35,407 bases of DNA from Bacteroidota bacterium (GCA_009773515.1 WSXX01000037.1:1-35407); one strand, 5' to 3'; positions 23,418-31,924 are shown, counted from the first letter of the stretch. Program-made: numbers and translations. The notes: generated by a model from the letters alone, not told the origin.

Positions 23418-25259
23418 ATGCAGAGCAAAACTGTTTTTATAATCTTGTTGGTCTCAGTTTATGCAGGTGATTTTGCATTGGCACAGCAGCCGGATGTAAA
23501 AAAAGACACAACCCTCAAATATGAAAACGTTGAAGGCTATAAAGATCAGAGCAGATTTACACGGTTTGTGTATCGTTTGTTTTTTAAGCCGGTAGGGGTA
23601 AATCCTGTTAAAAAAGGAACAAAAAGAAAAATTGCGAAAAGGCCATTACAGAAACCTTACAGTTCGTTCGAAGGGAAAACCATCAGGCAAATTCATATTG
23701 AAACACTTGATCCTTTTGGAAACTCTATTGCTGATACCATAAAGTCTTACCCGAATTTTATTTCCAGAGCCGGCAACCGGATTCATATTCAATCCCGCAC
23801 TGCCACTATCCGTAATCTTCTGCTGATACAACAAAATCAGATTTTTGATTCATTGCTTGTAAAAGAATCTGAGCGGCTGATTCGAAAAAGAAACTATGTT
23901 ACAGATGTTTCATTTTTTGTTAGGGATGTTCCCGGAAATTCCGACTCTGTTGATATTTTTGTGCGAGAGCTTGACAAATGGAGCATCCTTCCCAATGTCG
24001 CAGTTACTGATGCGCGAATCACCTTTAAACTGACTGAACAGAACTTTTTGGGCATGGGTCATGAAATCCGGGATGGAATTACATGGCGACAGAATTCCGG
24101 GAACTTTTCTAATACTGCCGGTTACTTTATCCCAAATATCTCTAATACTTATATAAATTCAACTTTTCAGCTGGGCACCGATGAATACCGGAATTTTGTC
24201 AGCAGAGTTGCTTTTGAACGGCCGTTTTATTCTACCCTCACAGCGTGGGCTGGTGGTATCGGTTTCACGCATCTGTCGCGGCAGGTATATGCCTACACTG
24301 GCGATACAATTCCTGCACTTCAAACCATCAGGTTCAATTCACAGGATTACTGGGCCGGATATTCCGCGCAACTTGTAAAAGGACGTTCTGAAGATGCCCG
24401 CACCACACGTCTGATTTCAACTTTCAGGTATTATAAAATCAGGTACATCGAAAGACCTGATAGGATAAATGATGTTCAATCGCCTTATTTCAATGAAGAT
24501 TTTTTTCTGGCAAATGTGAGCATATCCAGGCGGAAGTACATTCAGGATAAGTATGTTTTTAAATTCGGATTAACCGAAGACGTGCCTGTTGGCAAGGTTT
24601 ACAGCCTTACCGGAGGATTCGGAAAAAGAGATAACTCAGCGGCTACATATCTGGGTGTTCGTTTCTCTTCGGGAAATTACCATCAATGGGGTTACTTTGG
24701 TTCTAACTTCGAATTTGGCACCTTTATCAATAAATCGCAACTCAGCCAGGGTGCTCTAACAGTCGGGGCAATTTACTTTTCAGAATTGAAGGAAATTGGA
24801 AAATGGAAATTCAGGCAGTTTGTAAAACCTCAGCTTATGATTGGCATAAACCGATTCTCAACCGATAGTCTTACAATCAACGATGGTTATGGAATCGATG
24901 GATTTAACAGTCCCTCTCTTTCAGGCACCAGCCGTATGCTTTTTACCCTGCAAACGCAGGCTTATAGTCCCTGGGATTTTATTGGTTTCCGTTTCGGGCC
25001 TTATCTGATCTGCTCTTTTGGAATGCTGGGTGATCAGGCCACCGGATTCCGAAACAGCAAATTGTATTCTCAATTCGGCCTGGGAGTTTTAATCAAAAAT
25101 GAAAAACTTGTAATGAATACGTTTCAGCTTTCCATCGCTTTTTACCCTTCAATTCCTGGCAAAGGGCAGGGTATTTTTAAACTGAATCCTTTTGAAACTG
25201 CTGATTTTGGTTTCAGCGATTTTGAAACGGGGAAACCTTCAACAATTTTATTTCAATAA
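23418..25259 (+). CDS. Outer-membrane POTRA/beta-barrel-like protein
   Basis: 613 aa. Signal peptide to about residue 22 (FIILLVSVYAGDFALAQ). Residues 90-195 look like one or two POTRA-type modules (GKTIRQIHIETLDPFG; QIFDSLLVKESERLIRKRNY; VDIFVRELDKWSILPNVAV). The rest alternates aromatic and polar residues like a beta barrel (LTEQNFLGMGHEIRDGITW; LYSQFGLGVLIKNEKLV). This resembles the BamA/TamA (Omp85) fold, though I see no typical VRGY/F motif. Placement between the MCE gene and the YihY gene suggests it receives lipid at the outer membrane, in the place of MlaA, which is an inference. It ends 10 bp before the next gene. Confidence 0.75.
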   Translation: MQSKTVFIILLVSVYAGDFALAQQPDVKKDTTLKYENVEGYKDQSRFTRFVYRLFFKPVGVNPVKKGTKRKIAKRPLQKPYSSFEGKTIRQIHIETLDPFGNSIADTIKSYPNFISRAGNRIHIQSRTATIRNLLLIQQNQIFDSLLVKESERLIRKRNYVTDVSFFVRDVPGNSDSVDIFVRELDKWSILPNVAVTDARITFKLTEQNFLGMGHEIRDGITWRQNSGNFSNTAGYFIPNISNTYINSTFQLGTDEYRNFVSRVAFERPFYSTLTAWAGGIGFTHLSRQVYAYTGDTIPALQTIRFNSQDYWAGYSAQLVKGRSEDARTTRLISTFRYYKIRYIERPDRINDVQSPYFNEDFFLANVSISRRKYIQDKYVFKFGLTEDVPVGKVYSLTGGFGKRDNSAATYLGVRFSSGNYHQWGYFGSNFEFGTFINKSQLSQGALTVGAIYFSELKEIGKWKFRQFVKPQLMIGINRFSTDSLTINDGYGIDGFNSPSLSGTSRMLFTLQTQAYSPWDFIGFRFGPYLICSFGMLGDQATGFRNSKLYSQFGLGVLIKNEKLVMNTFQLSIAFYPSIPGKGQGIFKLNPFETADFGFSDFETGKPSTILFQ

Positions 25260-25269
25260 ACACAATCAG

Positions 25270-26238
25270 ATGGAGACATCAAAAGCATCAGTCAGAGGTT
25301 TCAGAAGTTCAACCAGCAAAGTATGGTATCTTCTTAAAGAAACTTTCAGCGAATTCATCAACGACAACGGGATGAAACTGGGCGCTGCACTTTCATATTA
25401 CACCATATTTTCGCTGCCTCCGCTGCTCATAATTATCATAAGTCTGAGTGGTTTCTTTTTTGGTGCTGAAGCAGTACGTGGTGAAATTTTCGGCCAGATA
25501 AACGGGCTGGTTGGCACCGATGCCGCACTTCAGATACAGGAGATTATAAAAAATGTAAAACTATCGCACAGCAGTAAATTCGCTACAGCTATGGGTGTGG
25601 GTTTTCTTCTTGTTGGCGCATCGGGAGTGTTTGCTGAAATTCAGGACTCTATCAACTACATATGGGGTCTCAAGGCAAAGCCAAAGCGCGGAATTGTCAA
25701 GTTTTTGGTTAACCGGCTGATGTCGTTCTCAATGATTGGCTCCGTTGGCTTTTTGCTCCTGGTAGGTTTAATTGTTAACTCACTGATGGATGTGTTAAGC
25801 AAACAACTGGCGGAATATTTTCCGAAAGACACGGTTTATTTGTTTTATTTCCTTAATATTTTGATTGTATTCTTTATCATTACGCTACTTTTTACTGTAA
25901 TTTTCAAAACCCTGCCCGATGGTAAAGTTGTGCTCCGCGACTGTGTGATTGGTGCATCTTTTACAACATTTCTTTTTATGATTGGCAAGTTTGGCATTGG
26001 TGCCTACCTCAGCCGTTCGGTTATTGCTTCCTGGTATGGCGCCACTGGTTCAGTAATCCTCATTCTGGTGTGGGTTTATTATTCAGCCATCATCCTTTAC
26101 ATCGGAGCCGAATTTACCAAGGTTTATGCCATTACGCACGGAAAGAAAATTGTACCCAACGCTTATGCGGTTCAGATCGTAAAAGAAAAAATAGAAATTG
26201 AACCGCCCGGGAACAGGAAAAAGCCAAAACGGATATAG
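25270..26238 (+). CDS. YihY/BrkB-family inner-membrane protein
   Basis: 322 aa from the ATG at 25270, right after the stop of the barrel protein; an in-frame extension to 25192 would overlap that gene. Six predicted transmembrane helices are visible. The family signature GAALSYYTIFSLPPLLIIII (about 40-59) is present, as are GASGVFAEIQDSINYIWGLK and SVILILVWVYYSAIILYIGA. YihY proteins have recently been tied to lipid transport between membranes as redundant partners of the TamB/YhdP group (family knowledge). That fits a position at the end of an Mla operon. A strong hairpin terminator follows at 26329-26373. Confidence 0.9.
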   Translation: METSKASVRGFRSSTSKVWYLLKETFSEFINDNGMKLGAALSYYTIFSLPPLLIIIISLSGFFFGAEAVRGEIFGQINGLVGTDAALQIQEIIKNVKLSHSSKFATAMGVGFLLVGASGVFAEIQDSINYIWGLKAKPKRGIVKFLVNRLMSFSMIGSVGFLLLVGLIVNSLMDVLSKQLAEYFPKDTVYLFYFLNILIVFFIITLLFTVIFKTLPDGKVVLRDCVIGASFTTFLFMIGKFGIGAYLSRSVIASWYGATGSVILILVWVYYSAIILYIGAEFTKVYAITHGKKIVPNAYAVQIVKEKIEIEPPGNRKKPKRI

Positions 26239-26328
26239 AATTGACTCATTTTAAAATGCTGACATTGCTAAATCTGCAACACACCTGCGAGGCTTCAGCA
26301 AACCTTCAGCCGTAGTCTCATAAAAATT

Positions 26329-26373
26329 AAAAAGTTGCATCTGATCGGTTTATTCGGTCAGATGCAACTTTTT
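26329..26373. terminator. Bidirectional intrinsic terminator
   Basis: Perfect arms of about 15 bp (AAAAGTTGCATCTGA / TCAGATGCAACTTTT) with an A-run before and a T-run after. They can end the Mla operon on the plus strand and the small membrane gene (26397-26591) on the minus strand. Confidence 0.9.
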
Positions 26374-26396
26374 ATCAGGCTGTAGCAGGTGGTTTT

Positions 26397-26591
26397 TTAT
26401 GATTCATCCTTGGTTGTACGAACCAGACTGATGCCTGAAATAAAAAATACCAGCCCCAGAATTCCGTAAATTATCAGAGGTCTGAGTCCTGATGTTCCCG
26501 CTGAATTGCCGGCGAATAAAACTGCTGCGTATATCATGCCGATAATCCCAAGGATGGTAAGTAAGGCACCAAAGATTCGTTTAAGATTCAT
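26397..26591 (-). CDS. Small two-helix membrane protein
   Basis: 64 aa with two hydrophobic helices (about 7-27 and 37-58) joined by AGNSAGTSGLRPL, and a charged end RTTKDES. I do not recognise a named family with certainty. It lies next to another small stress-type membrane gene in the same direction, and the two may be co-transcribed (111-bp gap). A degenerate operator-like sequence at 26659-26694 lacks a -7 box at the right place. Confidence 0.7.
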   Translation of the reverse strand: MNLKRIFGALLTILGIIGMIYAAVLFAGNSAGTSGLRPLIIYGILGLVFFISGISLVRTTKDES

Positions 26592-26702
26592 GTTTGATTT
26601 TTTAGGAGTTGAATAAACTGAAAACTACTCAGTAGCAAGTTAACTGCTTTCCGATGTTAATCATAAGATTATAGGCAGGTTTAACTTTTTACACCTGAAG
26701 CG

Positions 26703-26888
26703 CTAAATGGTTATGTTCGACAATGAATCCAAAAGCCCGAATGCCTTTAAGAGCCATATAATGACCAGCACAACCACCAGAATATTGAGTATCGATTTGA
26801 TCTTTCTGTCCATAGGGATGAAAGAATTTATAAGCCAGAGCAATACTCCGACTACAATAAGAACTACCAGAACTGTTATTAGTGACAT
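26703..26888 (-). CDS. Small membrane protein, Thivi_2564-like
   Basis: 61 aa. Two hydrophobic helices (3-21 and 34-52) surround FIPMDRKIKSILN. This pattern (LLWLINSFIPMD, then a second helix) matches the short Thivi_2564-type membrane proteins found beside stress genes in many bacteria. It is expressed from operator-promoter 6, with the -7 box 24 bp from the ATG. Confidence 0.75.
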   Translation of the reverse strand: MSLITVLVVLIVVGVLLWLINSFIPMDRKIKSILNILVVVLVIIWLLKAFGLLDSLSNITI

Positions 26889-26911
26889 AATCTTGGGTTT
26901 TTAGGTTAAGT

Positions 26912-26977
26912 CAAAGGTATGCAGCTGTTTGCCTTTTTCTGTTATATAAATAATCAGATATGTTATATAATTCACAC
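26912..26977 (-). promoter_or_regulatory. Shared operator-promoter 6 (Thivi_2564-like gene)
   Basis: Operator 26942-26977 (GTGTGAATTATATAA, 11 bp, ATTTATATAA toward the gene), a 22-bp gap, and -7 box TACCTTTG (26912-26919), a full match to TAnnTTTG. Confidence 0.78.
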
Positions 26978-27110
26978 ATGCCTTTTAACATAATTAAACA
27001 CTTCTGTTTTCAAAAACTTTGTAGTGTCATATTGAAAAAAGAAACAATTCAAATCAGCACTTAACCAGCCGGAGTTTTCTTAAGCTCTTCAGGCAGATCA
27101 GATCAGTTGA

Positions 27111-27118
27111 TATTTTTG
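27111..27118 (+). promoter_or_regulatory. -7 element of the second HMA-AraC operon
   Basis: TATTTTTG matches TAnnTTTG and lies 100 bp before the ATG at 27219. There is no 36-bp operator in front of it, so this regulator operon probably uses an ordinary promoter. Confidence 0.4.
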
Positions 27119-27218
27119 GTTGAACTACCAATACCTGCTTATGAAGATATTTTTACTGAACCTTATATTATTTCTCCTGTTTATATTAAGGAAGTCAACT
27201 TATTGATCATATTTTGCC

Positions 27219-27836
27219 ATGAAATTATACATAAAATATGACTTTAATGCAGCCTGCAAAAAAATCCTGGAGGAACAACTGGATAAGACTGGTGTGTCAT
27301 ACACCTTGCTGGGCTCGCGCGAAGTTGAAATCAGGCAAAACATCCCAACTGCTAAGATGAACCAATTAATTGCCGGACTTGGCAATTATGGAATTGAGAT
27401 CATCGAATCTCAAAAGAGTATTCTTGTTCAGAAGATCAAAGATACCATCATCGAAATGGTTCATCTGGATGAAGCACAAGCAACCTTAAAAGCCTCTGAT
27501 TATCTTTCTGAAAAACTTGAATACAGCTATGGATACCTGTCCAACCTGTTTTCAGAGCTTACTTTTACTTCAATTGAAAATTTTATTATTCTGCAAAAAA
27601 CCGAAAGAGCCAAGCACCTCATAACCACCACCGGGTTAAGCGTAAGTGAAATTGCCTGGGAGCTTAATTACAGCAGTGTTGCGCATTTCTGCACTCAGTT
27701 TAAGGGAGTTACAGGACTAACGCCCACGGCATTTCAACGCATCATAAAAAAACGGCGGAAATTGTTGAACGGAGAATCTGATATCGATCTGATTTCCGGT
27801 ATCTCAACTGAAAACAACATTAATAAAAATCAATAA
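27219..27836 (+). CDS. AraC-type regulator with N-terminal HMA-like domain (paralogue 2)
   Basis: 205 aa. It begins MKLYIKYDFNAACKK, where the metal loop of the family has decayed to NAAC (one Cys), so metal binding is unlikely. The AraC domain (about 95-185) has LSVSEIAWELNYSSVAHFCTQF and KGVTGLTPTAFQRI. Compared with the other two paralogues (9734 and 32672), the N-terminal domain is the most divergent, and it has an extra C-terminal tail (KKRRKLLNGESDIDLISG). It is the first gene of a tightly coupled operon: its stop overlaps the receiver start by one base (TAATG). Like paralogue 1, it is paired with a kinase and a receiver. Confidence 0.88.
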   Translation: MKLYIKYDFNAACKKILEEQLDKTGVSYTLLGSREVEIRQNIPTAKMNQLIAGLGNYGIEIIESQKSILVQKIKDTIIEMVHLDEAQATLKASDYLSEKLEYSYGYLSNLFSELTFTSIENFIILQKTERAKHLITTTGLSVSEIAWELNYSSVAHFCTQFKGVTGLTPTAFQRIIKKRRKLLNGESDIDLISGISTENNINKNQ

Positions 27837-28282
27837 TGGAAAACGGACCCATCTACGTATTGCTTGCCGATGATGATGAGGATGACCGTCTCTTTTTCAA
27901 GGATGTGTTTGACGAATTAAAAATCAATACCATTGTCAGCACTGTAAATGACGGAGAGGAATTGATGAAATATCTTTCCCGCAATGACCATGTTCTGCCT
28001 CACATTCTTTTTCTTGATCTGAATATGCCATTTAAAACCGGATTGGAATGCCTGACAGAAATCAAGAAAATGGATCATCTGAAAGAAATGGCAATAGCCA
28101 TTTATTCAACTTCAGCTTCTGAAAAGGAGATAGAAGAAACCTTTGTAAATGGGGCCAATATCTACATAAAAAAACCAAGTGATTTTGGCACTCTTAAAAA
28201 GGTGCTTTCAGATGTGATATCCATTAACTGGCAATATCAGACTTCAGGTTTAAACCGTGACAACTTTTTGCTGAGTTTATGA
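27836..28282 (+). CDS. Single-domain response regulator (Rcp1-like)
   Basis: 148 aa receiver with acidic residues in LLADDDEDDRLFF, phosphoacceptor Asp61 (LFLDLNMPFKTG), a Ser/Thr in AIYSTSA and Lys in IYIKKPSD. No output domain. This type usually pairs with PAS or phytochrome-like kinases and acts by protein contact. Its start overlaps the HMA-AraC stop by one base and its stop overlaps the kinase start (ATGA, 28279-28282), so the three proteins are made together. It is likely the direct partner of the kinase encoded next. Confidence 0.92.
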   Translation: MENGPIYVLLADDDEDDRLFFKDVFDELKINTIVSTVNDGEELMKYLSRNDHVLPHILFLDLNMPFKTGLECLTEIKKMDHLKEMAIAIYSTSASEKEIEETFVNGANIYIKKPSDFGTLKKVLSDVISINWQYQTSGLNRDNFLLSL

Positions 28283-30084
28283 TCTCTAAACTAAACAGAA
28301 TGAGGCTTATGGCAATTACTGCCAATCACATCTTTGTAAGAAGTATTTTTGCTGCGTCCTTATTTATCCTCATTTTTATTTCAGGAATTACCTATAAAAA
28401 TACGGTTTCACTAACCGAATCTATGGAGTGGGTAGTTGAATCTTATAAATTCCAAACAGAGGTAGAACAATTATTTTCCCTGCTGAAAGATGCCGAAATT
28501 GCCCAAAGGGGTTTTTTAATTTCTGCTGACAGTTCCTTTCTTGAAAAGTATTTCATGTCACGTGAGCGTGTCGTTTTATCATTTTCAAGAATAGACTCAT
28601 TGTTGACGGGAAACACCCAACAGCAGCAGAATCTGAAATTCCTGAATCAGTTGATTGATCTGAGACTTCAACAATATGATCTTTCCATGAAATACAGTTC
28701 TGATCTTTTTCTGAATCATGAACAACTGATTGCAGGTATGAAGAAGGGGAATGAAACAACAGACCTGATTGATAATCAGATTGATAAAATCGTAGATCTC
28801 GAAAATAGTAATCTGAAAGAGCGCAAAGAAAAATATGAGTTCAAATCATTTTTTGTGCCCTGGTTTACGCTCCTGATTATGCTTTTTTCATTGTTTGTTT
28901 TTGTTCTGGCCTATGTTAAAATCAACAGCGACCTTGAAGAACAAAAACGATCGAACAAAAAACTGCTGATCTCAACAGAATCAATGAAACATGCAGAAGC
29001 CATCGGTGAATTTTTTATTTCGCAGTGGGATTTAAAAACCAACCGGTTTATTTTTTCTGATAATTTATACCGGCTTCTGGGCTGCGAACCACAATCTTTT
29101 GAAGCAAATGCTGAAAATTTTTTGAAATTCGTTCATCCTGACGACAGGCACATTGTATCCAATGGTTCGGAAAGTACCAGGCTATCAGGAACGGTTTTCC
29201 CCCGCACCTACAGAATTATCCGTAAAGATGGTGAATTGCGCTACCTGAAATCGATGGGAAAAATTATTGCCGATAAAAAAGGAAACCTTACGCATGTTAG
29301 TGTAGCCAAAGATATTACCCAGTTTCAGCTTAGTAATCTGGCTCTTGAAAAAAGAAACCAGGAACTCGAGCAAAGTATTGCCGAATTAGAGTCGTTTAAT
29401 CATGTTGCCAGTCACGATCTGCAGGAACCTTTGCGCAAAATCCAGACTTTTATTTCGCGCATTTCAGAAAAGGATCAACTGCATATGGATGAAAACAGCA
29501 AAGAATACTTTGCCCGGATTCAAGCTTCGGTAAGTCGAATGCGCACACTTATCGATGATTTGCTGTTGTATTCACGCACGACCAAAACGGATAAGAACTT
29601 TGAAAAAAGTGATCTGAACCTTTTACTTGAAAATACGCTTCAGGAATTATCACAGCAAATTGAAGAAAAAAATGCTGTAATCAATTCAAGTAAACTGCCT
29701 GCTTTAAGAGTGATTCCATTTCAGATACAGCAACTTTTTTATAATCTCATCAGCAATTCATTAAAATACAGTAAGTCAGGGATTACTCCGATAATCAATA
29801 TTGATTGCCGGAAAACAGATACTCATGAAAACCCTGAATTATTCTCTGATGCAGGCAAAAAGTATTATAAAATCTCCGTTTCTGATAATGGAATGGGGTT
29901 TGAACAAGACTATGCCACTAAAGTATTTGAGCTGTTCAGCCGTCTGCACATAAATGATGATTTTCCCGGAACAGGCATCGGTCTTTCTATTTGTAAAAAA
30001 ATAGCCGATAATCATTCAGGAGTTATCATTGCAGAAAGCAAACCCAACGAAGGAGCCACATTCTCAGTTTTTCTTCCTTATTGA
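28279..30084 (+). CDS. Membrane sensor kinase (CHASE3-PAS-HisKA-HATPase)
   Basis: 601 aa. Transmembrane helices at about 18-38 and 192-213 enclose a helical CHASE3-type sensor domain with the motif LLKDAEIAQRGFLISAD. A PAS_3 domain (about 235-350) ends SVAKDITQFQ. HisKA has His379 (VASHDLQEPLRKIQTF). The ATPase has NLISNSLKYSKSG, SDNGMGFE and GTGIGLSICKKIADNH. The HDLQEP type of dimerisation domain is typical of phytochrome-like kinases that signal to Rcp1-type receivers, as found just upstream. It likely senses a periplasmic or membrane state. Confidence 0.93.
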   Translation: MISKLNRMRLMAITANHIFVRSIFAASLFILIFISGITYKNTVSLTESMEWVVESYKFQTEVEQLFSLLKDAEIAQRGFLISADSSFLEKYFMSRERVVLSFSRIDSLLTGNTQQQQNLKFLNQLIDLRLQQYDLSMKYSSDLFLNHEQLIAGMKKGNETTDLIDNQIDKIVDLENSNLKERKEKYEFKSFFVPWFTLLIMLFSLFVFVLAYVKINSDLEEQKRSNKKLLISTESMKHAEAIGEFFISQWDLKTNRFIFSDNLYRLLGCEPQSFEANAENFLKFVHPDDRHIVSNGSESTRLSGTVFPRTYRIIRKDGELRYLKSMGKIIADKKGNLTHVSVAKDITQFQLSNLALEKRNQELEQSIAELESFNHVASHDLQEPLRKIQTFISRISEKDQLHMDENSKEYFARIQASVSRMRTLIDDLLLYSRTTKTDKNFEKSDLNLLLENTLQELSQQIEEKNAVINSSKLPALRVIPFQIQQLFYNLISNSLKYSKSGITPIINIDCRKTDTHENPELFSDAGKKYYKISVSDNGMGFEQDYATKVFELFSRLHINDDFPGTGIGLSICKKIADNHSGVIIAESKPNEGATFSVFLPY

Positions 30085-30122
30085 AATAAGGCATCTCTTG
30101 TTTTTTATAGTGCTTGCTTTAT

Positions 30123-30188
30123 ATGGGAATCATGTAATCATTTGCAAAAATCATGTTGCACTTTTAAATTTAAAGCAGTGCATATTTG
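30123..30188 (+). promoter_or_regulatory. Shared operator-promoter 7 (lmo0937-type gene, plus strand)
   Basis: Operator 30123-30158 (ATGGGAATCATGTAA, 11 bp, AATCATGTTG), a 22-bp gap, and -7 box CATATTTG (30181-30188). The half-sites are the most similar to each other here (ATCATGTAA and ATCATGTTG). The leader to the ATG at 30295 is about 105 nt. Confidence 0.62.
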
Positions 30189-30294
30189 TGCCGGTAAGTA
30201 TATGCTATGGTTTTTGCTCCTTTAATGCAGGCAATTGCAATAAATGCACAGTACTTGCCATGTAAACTCCGCTTTTTTGTAATCAAAAAAACAA

Positions 30295-30450
30295 ATGGGA
30301 AATATTCTTTATAACCTCGCTGTTGTTCTGATTATACTCTGGGCTATTGGATTTTTGATCTTTAGTTTTAGTGCAATCATTCATTTATTGCTGCTGGTCG
30401 CTTTTATTCTGGTATTATTTAAGTTGCTTCAGGATATTAAAGAGAATTAG
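30295..30450 (+). CDS. Lmo0937-family small membrane protein
   Basis: 51 aa: a start MGNILYNLAVVLIILWAIGF, a second helix from HLLLLVAFILVLF, and a short charged end QDIKEN. It matches the DUF5670/lmo0937 family of stress-linked membrane proteins and the convergent gene at 30713-30865 (start MGNLLYIIAVILIIAWLIG). Expressed from operator-promoter 7. Confidence 0.82.
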   Translation: MGNILYNLAVVLIILWAIGFLIFSFSAIIHLLLLVAFILVLFKLLQDIKEN

Positions 30451-30515
30451 TTTAACGGATATCAATCTGCGTCATTAAAGCCTATCTCTGCCAATCCCCA
30501 TTTTCTTTGGTTTTT

Positions 30516-30572
30516 AGTGAAATATTGCAACAAAAAAAAGTCCCTGCCAGCAAGCAGAGACTCTATTTCACT
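30516..30572. terminator. Nested hairpin between convergent small genes
   Basis: Outer arms AGTGAAATA / TATTTCACT (30516-30524, 30564-30572) enclose an inner hairpin at 30539-30562 (AGTCCCTGC / GCAGAGACT, one mismatch). Eight A residues at 30532-30539 give a T-run for minus-strand termination. It ends the minus-strand lmo0937 operon and perhaps also the plus-strand gene. The rest of 30451-30712 shows nothing I can name. Confidence 0.75.
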
Positions 30573-30712
30573 AAGGCTCAAAGTCATATTTAGGGGAAAA
30601 TATAAAAGTCATTCCATTAAAAACATCCAATCAAACATAGGGGATACAAGATTTGCTGGTTATTCTCGCCTTAGAATATTTTAATAAACCTGAAGAACAA
30701 AAAAATCAGCGG

Positions 30713-30865
30713 TTAAACTTTCTTCCCTTGAATCAGCCTTAGAATTATTGCAACAATGGCAATAACAAGAAGTATGTGAATTAATCCACCGGCGTGAAAC
30801 CCTGCCCATCCTATCAACCATGCTATGATTAATATGACGGCGATGATATAAAGTAAATTTCCCAT
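30713..30865 (-). CDS. Lmo0937-family small membrane protein
   Basis: 50 aa with start MGNLLYIIAVILIIAWLIG, a central GFHAGGLIH and a second helix ILLVIAIVAIILRLIQGKKV. It belongs to the lmo0937/DUF5670 family and is a paralogue of 30295-30450. It lies 49 bp after the signal-peptide protein 30915-31244, so both probably use operator-promoter 8. Confidence 0.85.
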   Translation of the reverse strand: MGNLLYIIAVILIIAWLIGWAGFHAGGLIHILLVIAIVAIILRLIQGKKV

Positions 30866-30914
30866 TTTGGTTAATTTTTTTTTGGTTAATAAATTGATTG
30901 ATTTACCTGAACAC

Positions 30915-31244
30915 TTAAAGCAGAAGGATCAAAAGCAGGACAATTAAAATTGCAGCTCCAACTGAAATATACAATCCTCCGCTGCTGTTCAGATTCTCAG
31001 CTTTGAGGTCGCTCTTTATCATTTTGACTTCAGCGCGTAATTCTTTTTTCTCCGATTTGGTCTTTTCGGTAAGATCCATGGCTTTGATTTCTTCCAATCG
31101 TAATATCATCGCCTGAGCTTCGGCCGATATTTCGATCTTTTCTTTCTTGGCAAATGGATTTACTTTCGAATTATCTGCTGAATGCGCGGGGATGAATAGC
31201 AACATGAGCGCTGCAGTCATCAAACCCATTGTGATTTTTTTCAT
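30915..31244 (-). CDS. Exported helical protein with C-terminal membrane anchor
   Basis: 109 aa from the ATG at 31244; the frame extends upstream to 31343, but that part overlaps the promoter. Signal peptide MGLMTAALMLLFIPAHSAD, then a charged helix (ISAEAQAMILRLEEIKAMDL, then KSEKKELRAEVKMIKSDLK) and a final transmembrane helix (GAAILIVLLLILLL). This architecture is common in Bacteroidota next to small stress membrane proteins. Function unknown. First gene of a two-gene operon with the lmo0937-type gene at 30713-30865. Confidence 0.78.
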   Translation of the reverse strand: MKKITMGLMTAALMLLFIPAHSADNSKVNPFAKKEKIEISAEAQAMILRLEEIKAMDLTEKTKSEKKELRAEVKMIKSDLKAENLNSSGGLYISVGAAILIVLLLILLL

Positions 31245-31279
31245 TTTAGTCCTTCTTTTAATTTGTGAAATTAATAAAG

Positions 31280-31345
31280 CAAAGGTCGGCATCATACACC
31301 CATTTACAGTTATACAATTGTCTGTAAAAATTGTATCATTCACAC
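31280..31345 (-). promoter_or_regulatory. Shared operator-promoter 8 (exported helical protein operon)
   Basis: Operator 31310-31345 (GTGTGAATGATACAA, 11 bp, AATTGTATAA toward the gene), a 22-bp gap, and -7 box GACCTTTG (31280-31287). Confidence 0.78.
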
Positions 31346-31351
31346 ATTATT

Positions 31352-31855
31352 CTATTTGTTTTTACCTTTTGCCCCGCCATTGTTATGAGCGTTTCCGTGG
31401 CCCCTTGAAGGGTTCTTCGGTTGAGACTTTTTAACAACTCTTTTATTCTGATGTTTTACAGCAGAATTATGGTTTCCTGGCTTTGGACCTATACTGTTTT
31501 GATGCGGTCCTTTATACCCTTTTTTATATTTCACCTTATACTCTTTATGATGAGCGTAAGGAGCATTCCCGCGGTAATCTGTCATCACTACTTTATAGCC
31601 ACTGTAGAGATCATACTTCCTGTATCGATATGGCAAATTAGCACGCCTTACCCAGGCTCCTCCTTCATAATAGATGAACCTTGAATTCTGAACATCATAA
31701 TATGATTCCACATCAGGAAGGTAGTAATATTGCACATTACTGTACCCGGCAGGGCCCCATGCCGGAGGAGTTCCCAATACTATGGTAACCTGCGAAAACA
31801 AAGATGCTGTAATGAAAATCAGCATGCCGGCAATTAATAATTTAATTGATTTCAT
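31352..31855 (-). CDS. Exported Tyr-rich protein with Lys/His/Asn-rich tail
   Basis: 167 aa from the ATG at 31855. Signal peptide LLIAGMLIFITASLFSQ, then a conserved Tyr-rich core: PPAWGPAGYSNVQYYYLPDV, ESYYDVQNSRFIYYEGGAWV, and YDLYSGYKVVMTDYRGNAPY. The last 60 residues are low-complexity and basic (KKGYKGPHQNSIGPKPGNHN, AHNNGGAKGKNK). The core is a recurrent family of unknown function in Bacteroidota, often near OmpA and stress genes. An ordinary promoter with TAATTTTTG lies upstream; no 36-bp operator. Confidence 0.78.
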   Translation of the reverse strand: MKSIKLLIAGMLIFITASLFSQVTIVLGTPPAWGPAGYSNVQYYYLPDVESYYDVQNSRFIYYEGGAWVRRANLPYRYRKYDLYSGYKVVMTDYRGNAPYAHHKEYKVKYKKGYKGPHQNSIGPKPGNHNSAVKHQNKRVVKKSQPKNPSRGHGNAHNNGGAKGKNK

Positions 31856-31924
31856 TTGAGTAAGATTTAAAGAAAGGGAAAACAACTTTCAAAAATTATA
31901 TTTCAATCACAGTTGACTTTATAT

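Noticed and set aside
26659-26694. Tenth copy of the shared operator before the small gene at 26397-26591
   Set aside because: It begins GTGTAAAAAG and has TTATGATT at the right place, but the distal half is poor and no TAnnTTTG box lies 22 bp downstream.
30029-30265. 78-codon frame at the end of the kinase gene
   Set aside because: It starts inside the kinase in another frame and runs through operator-promoter 7.
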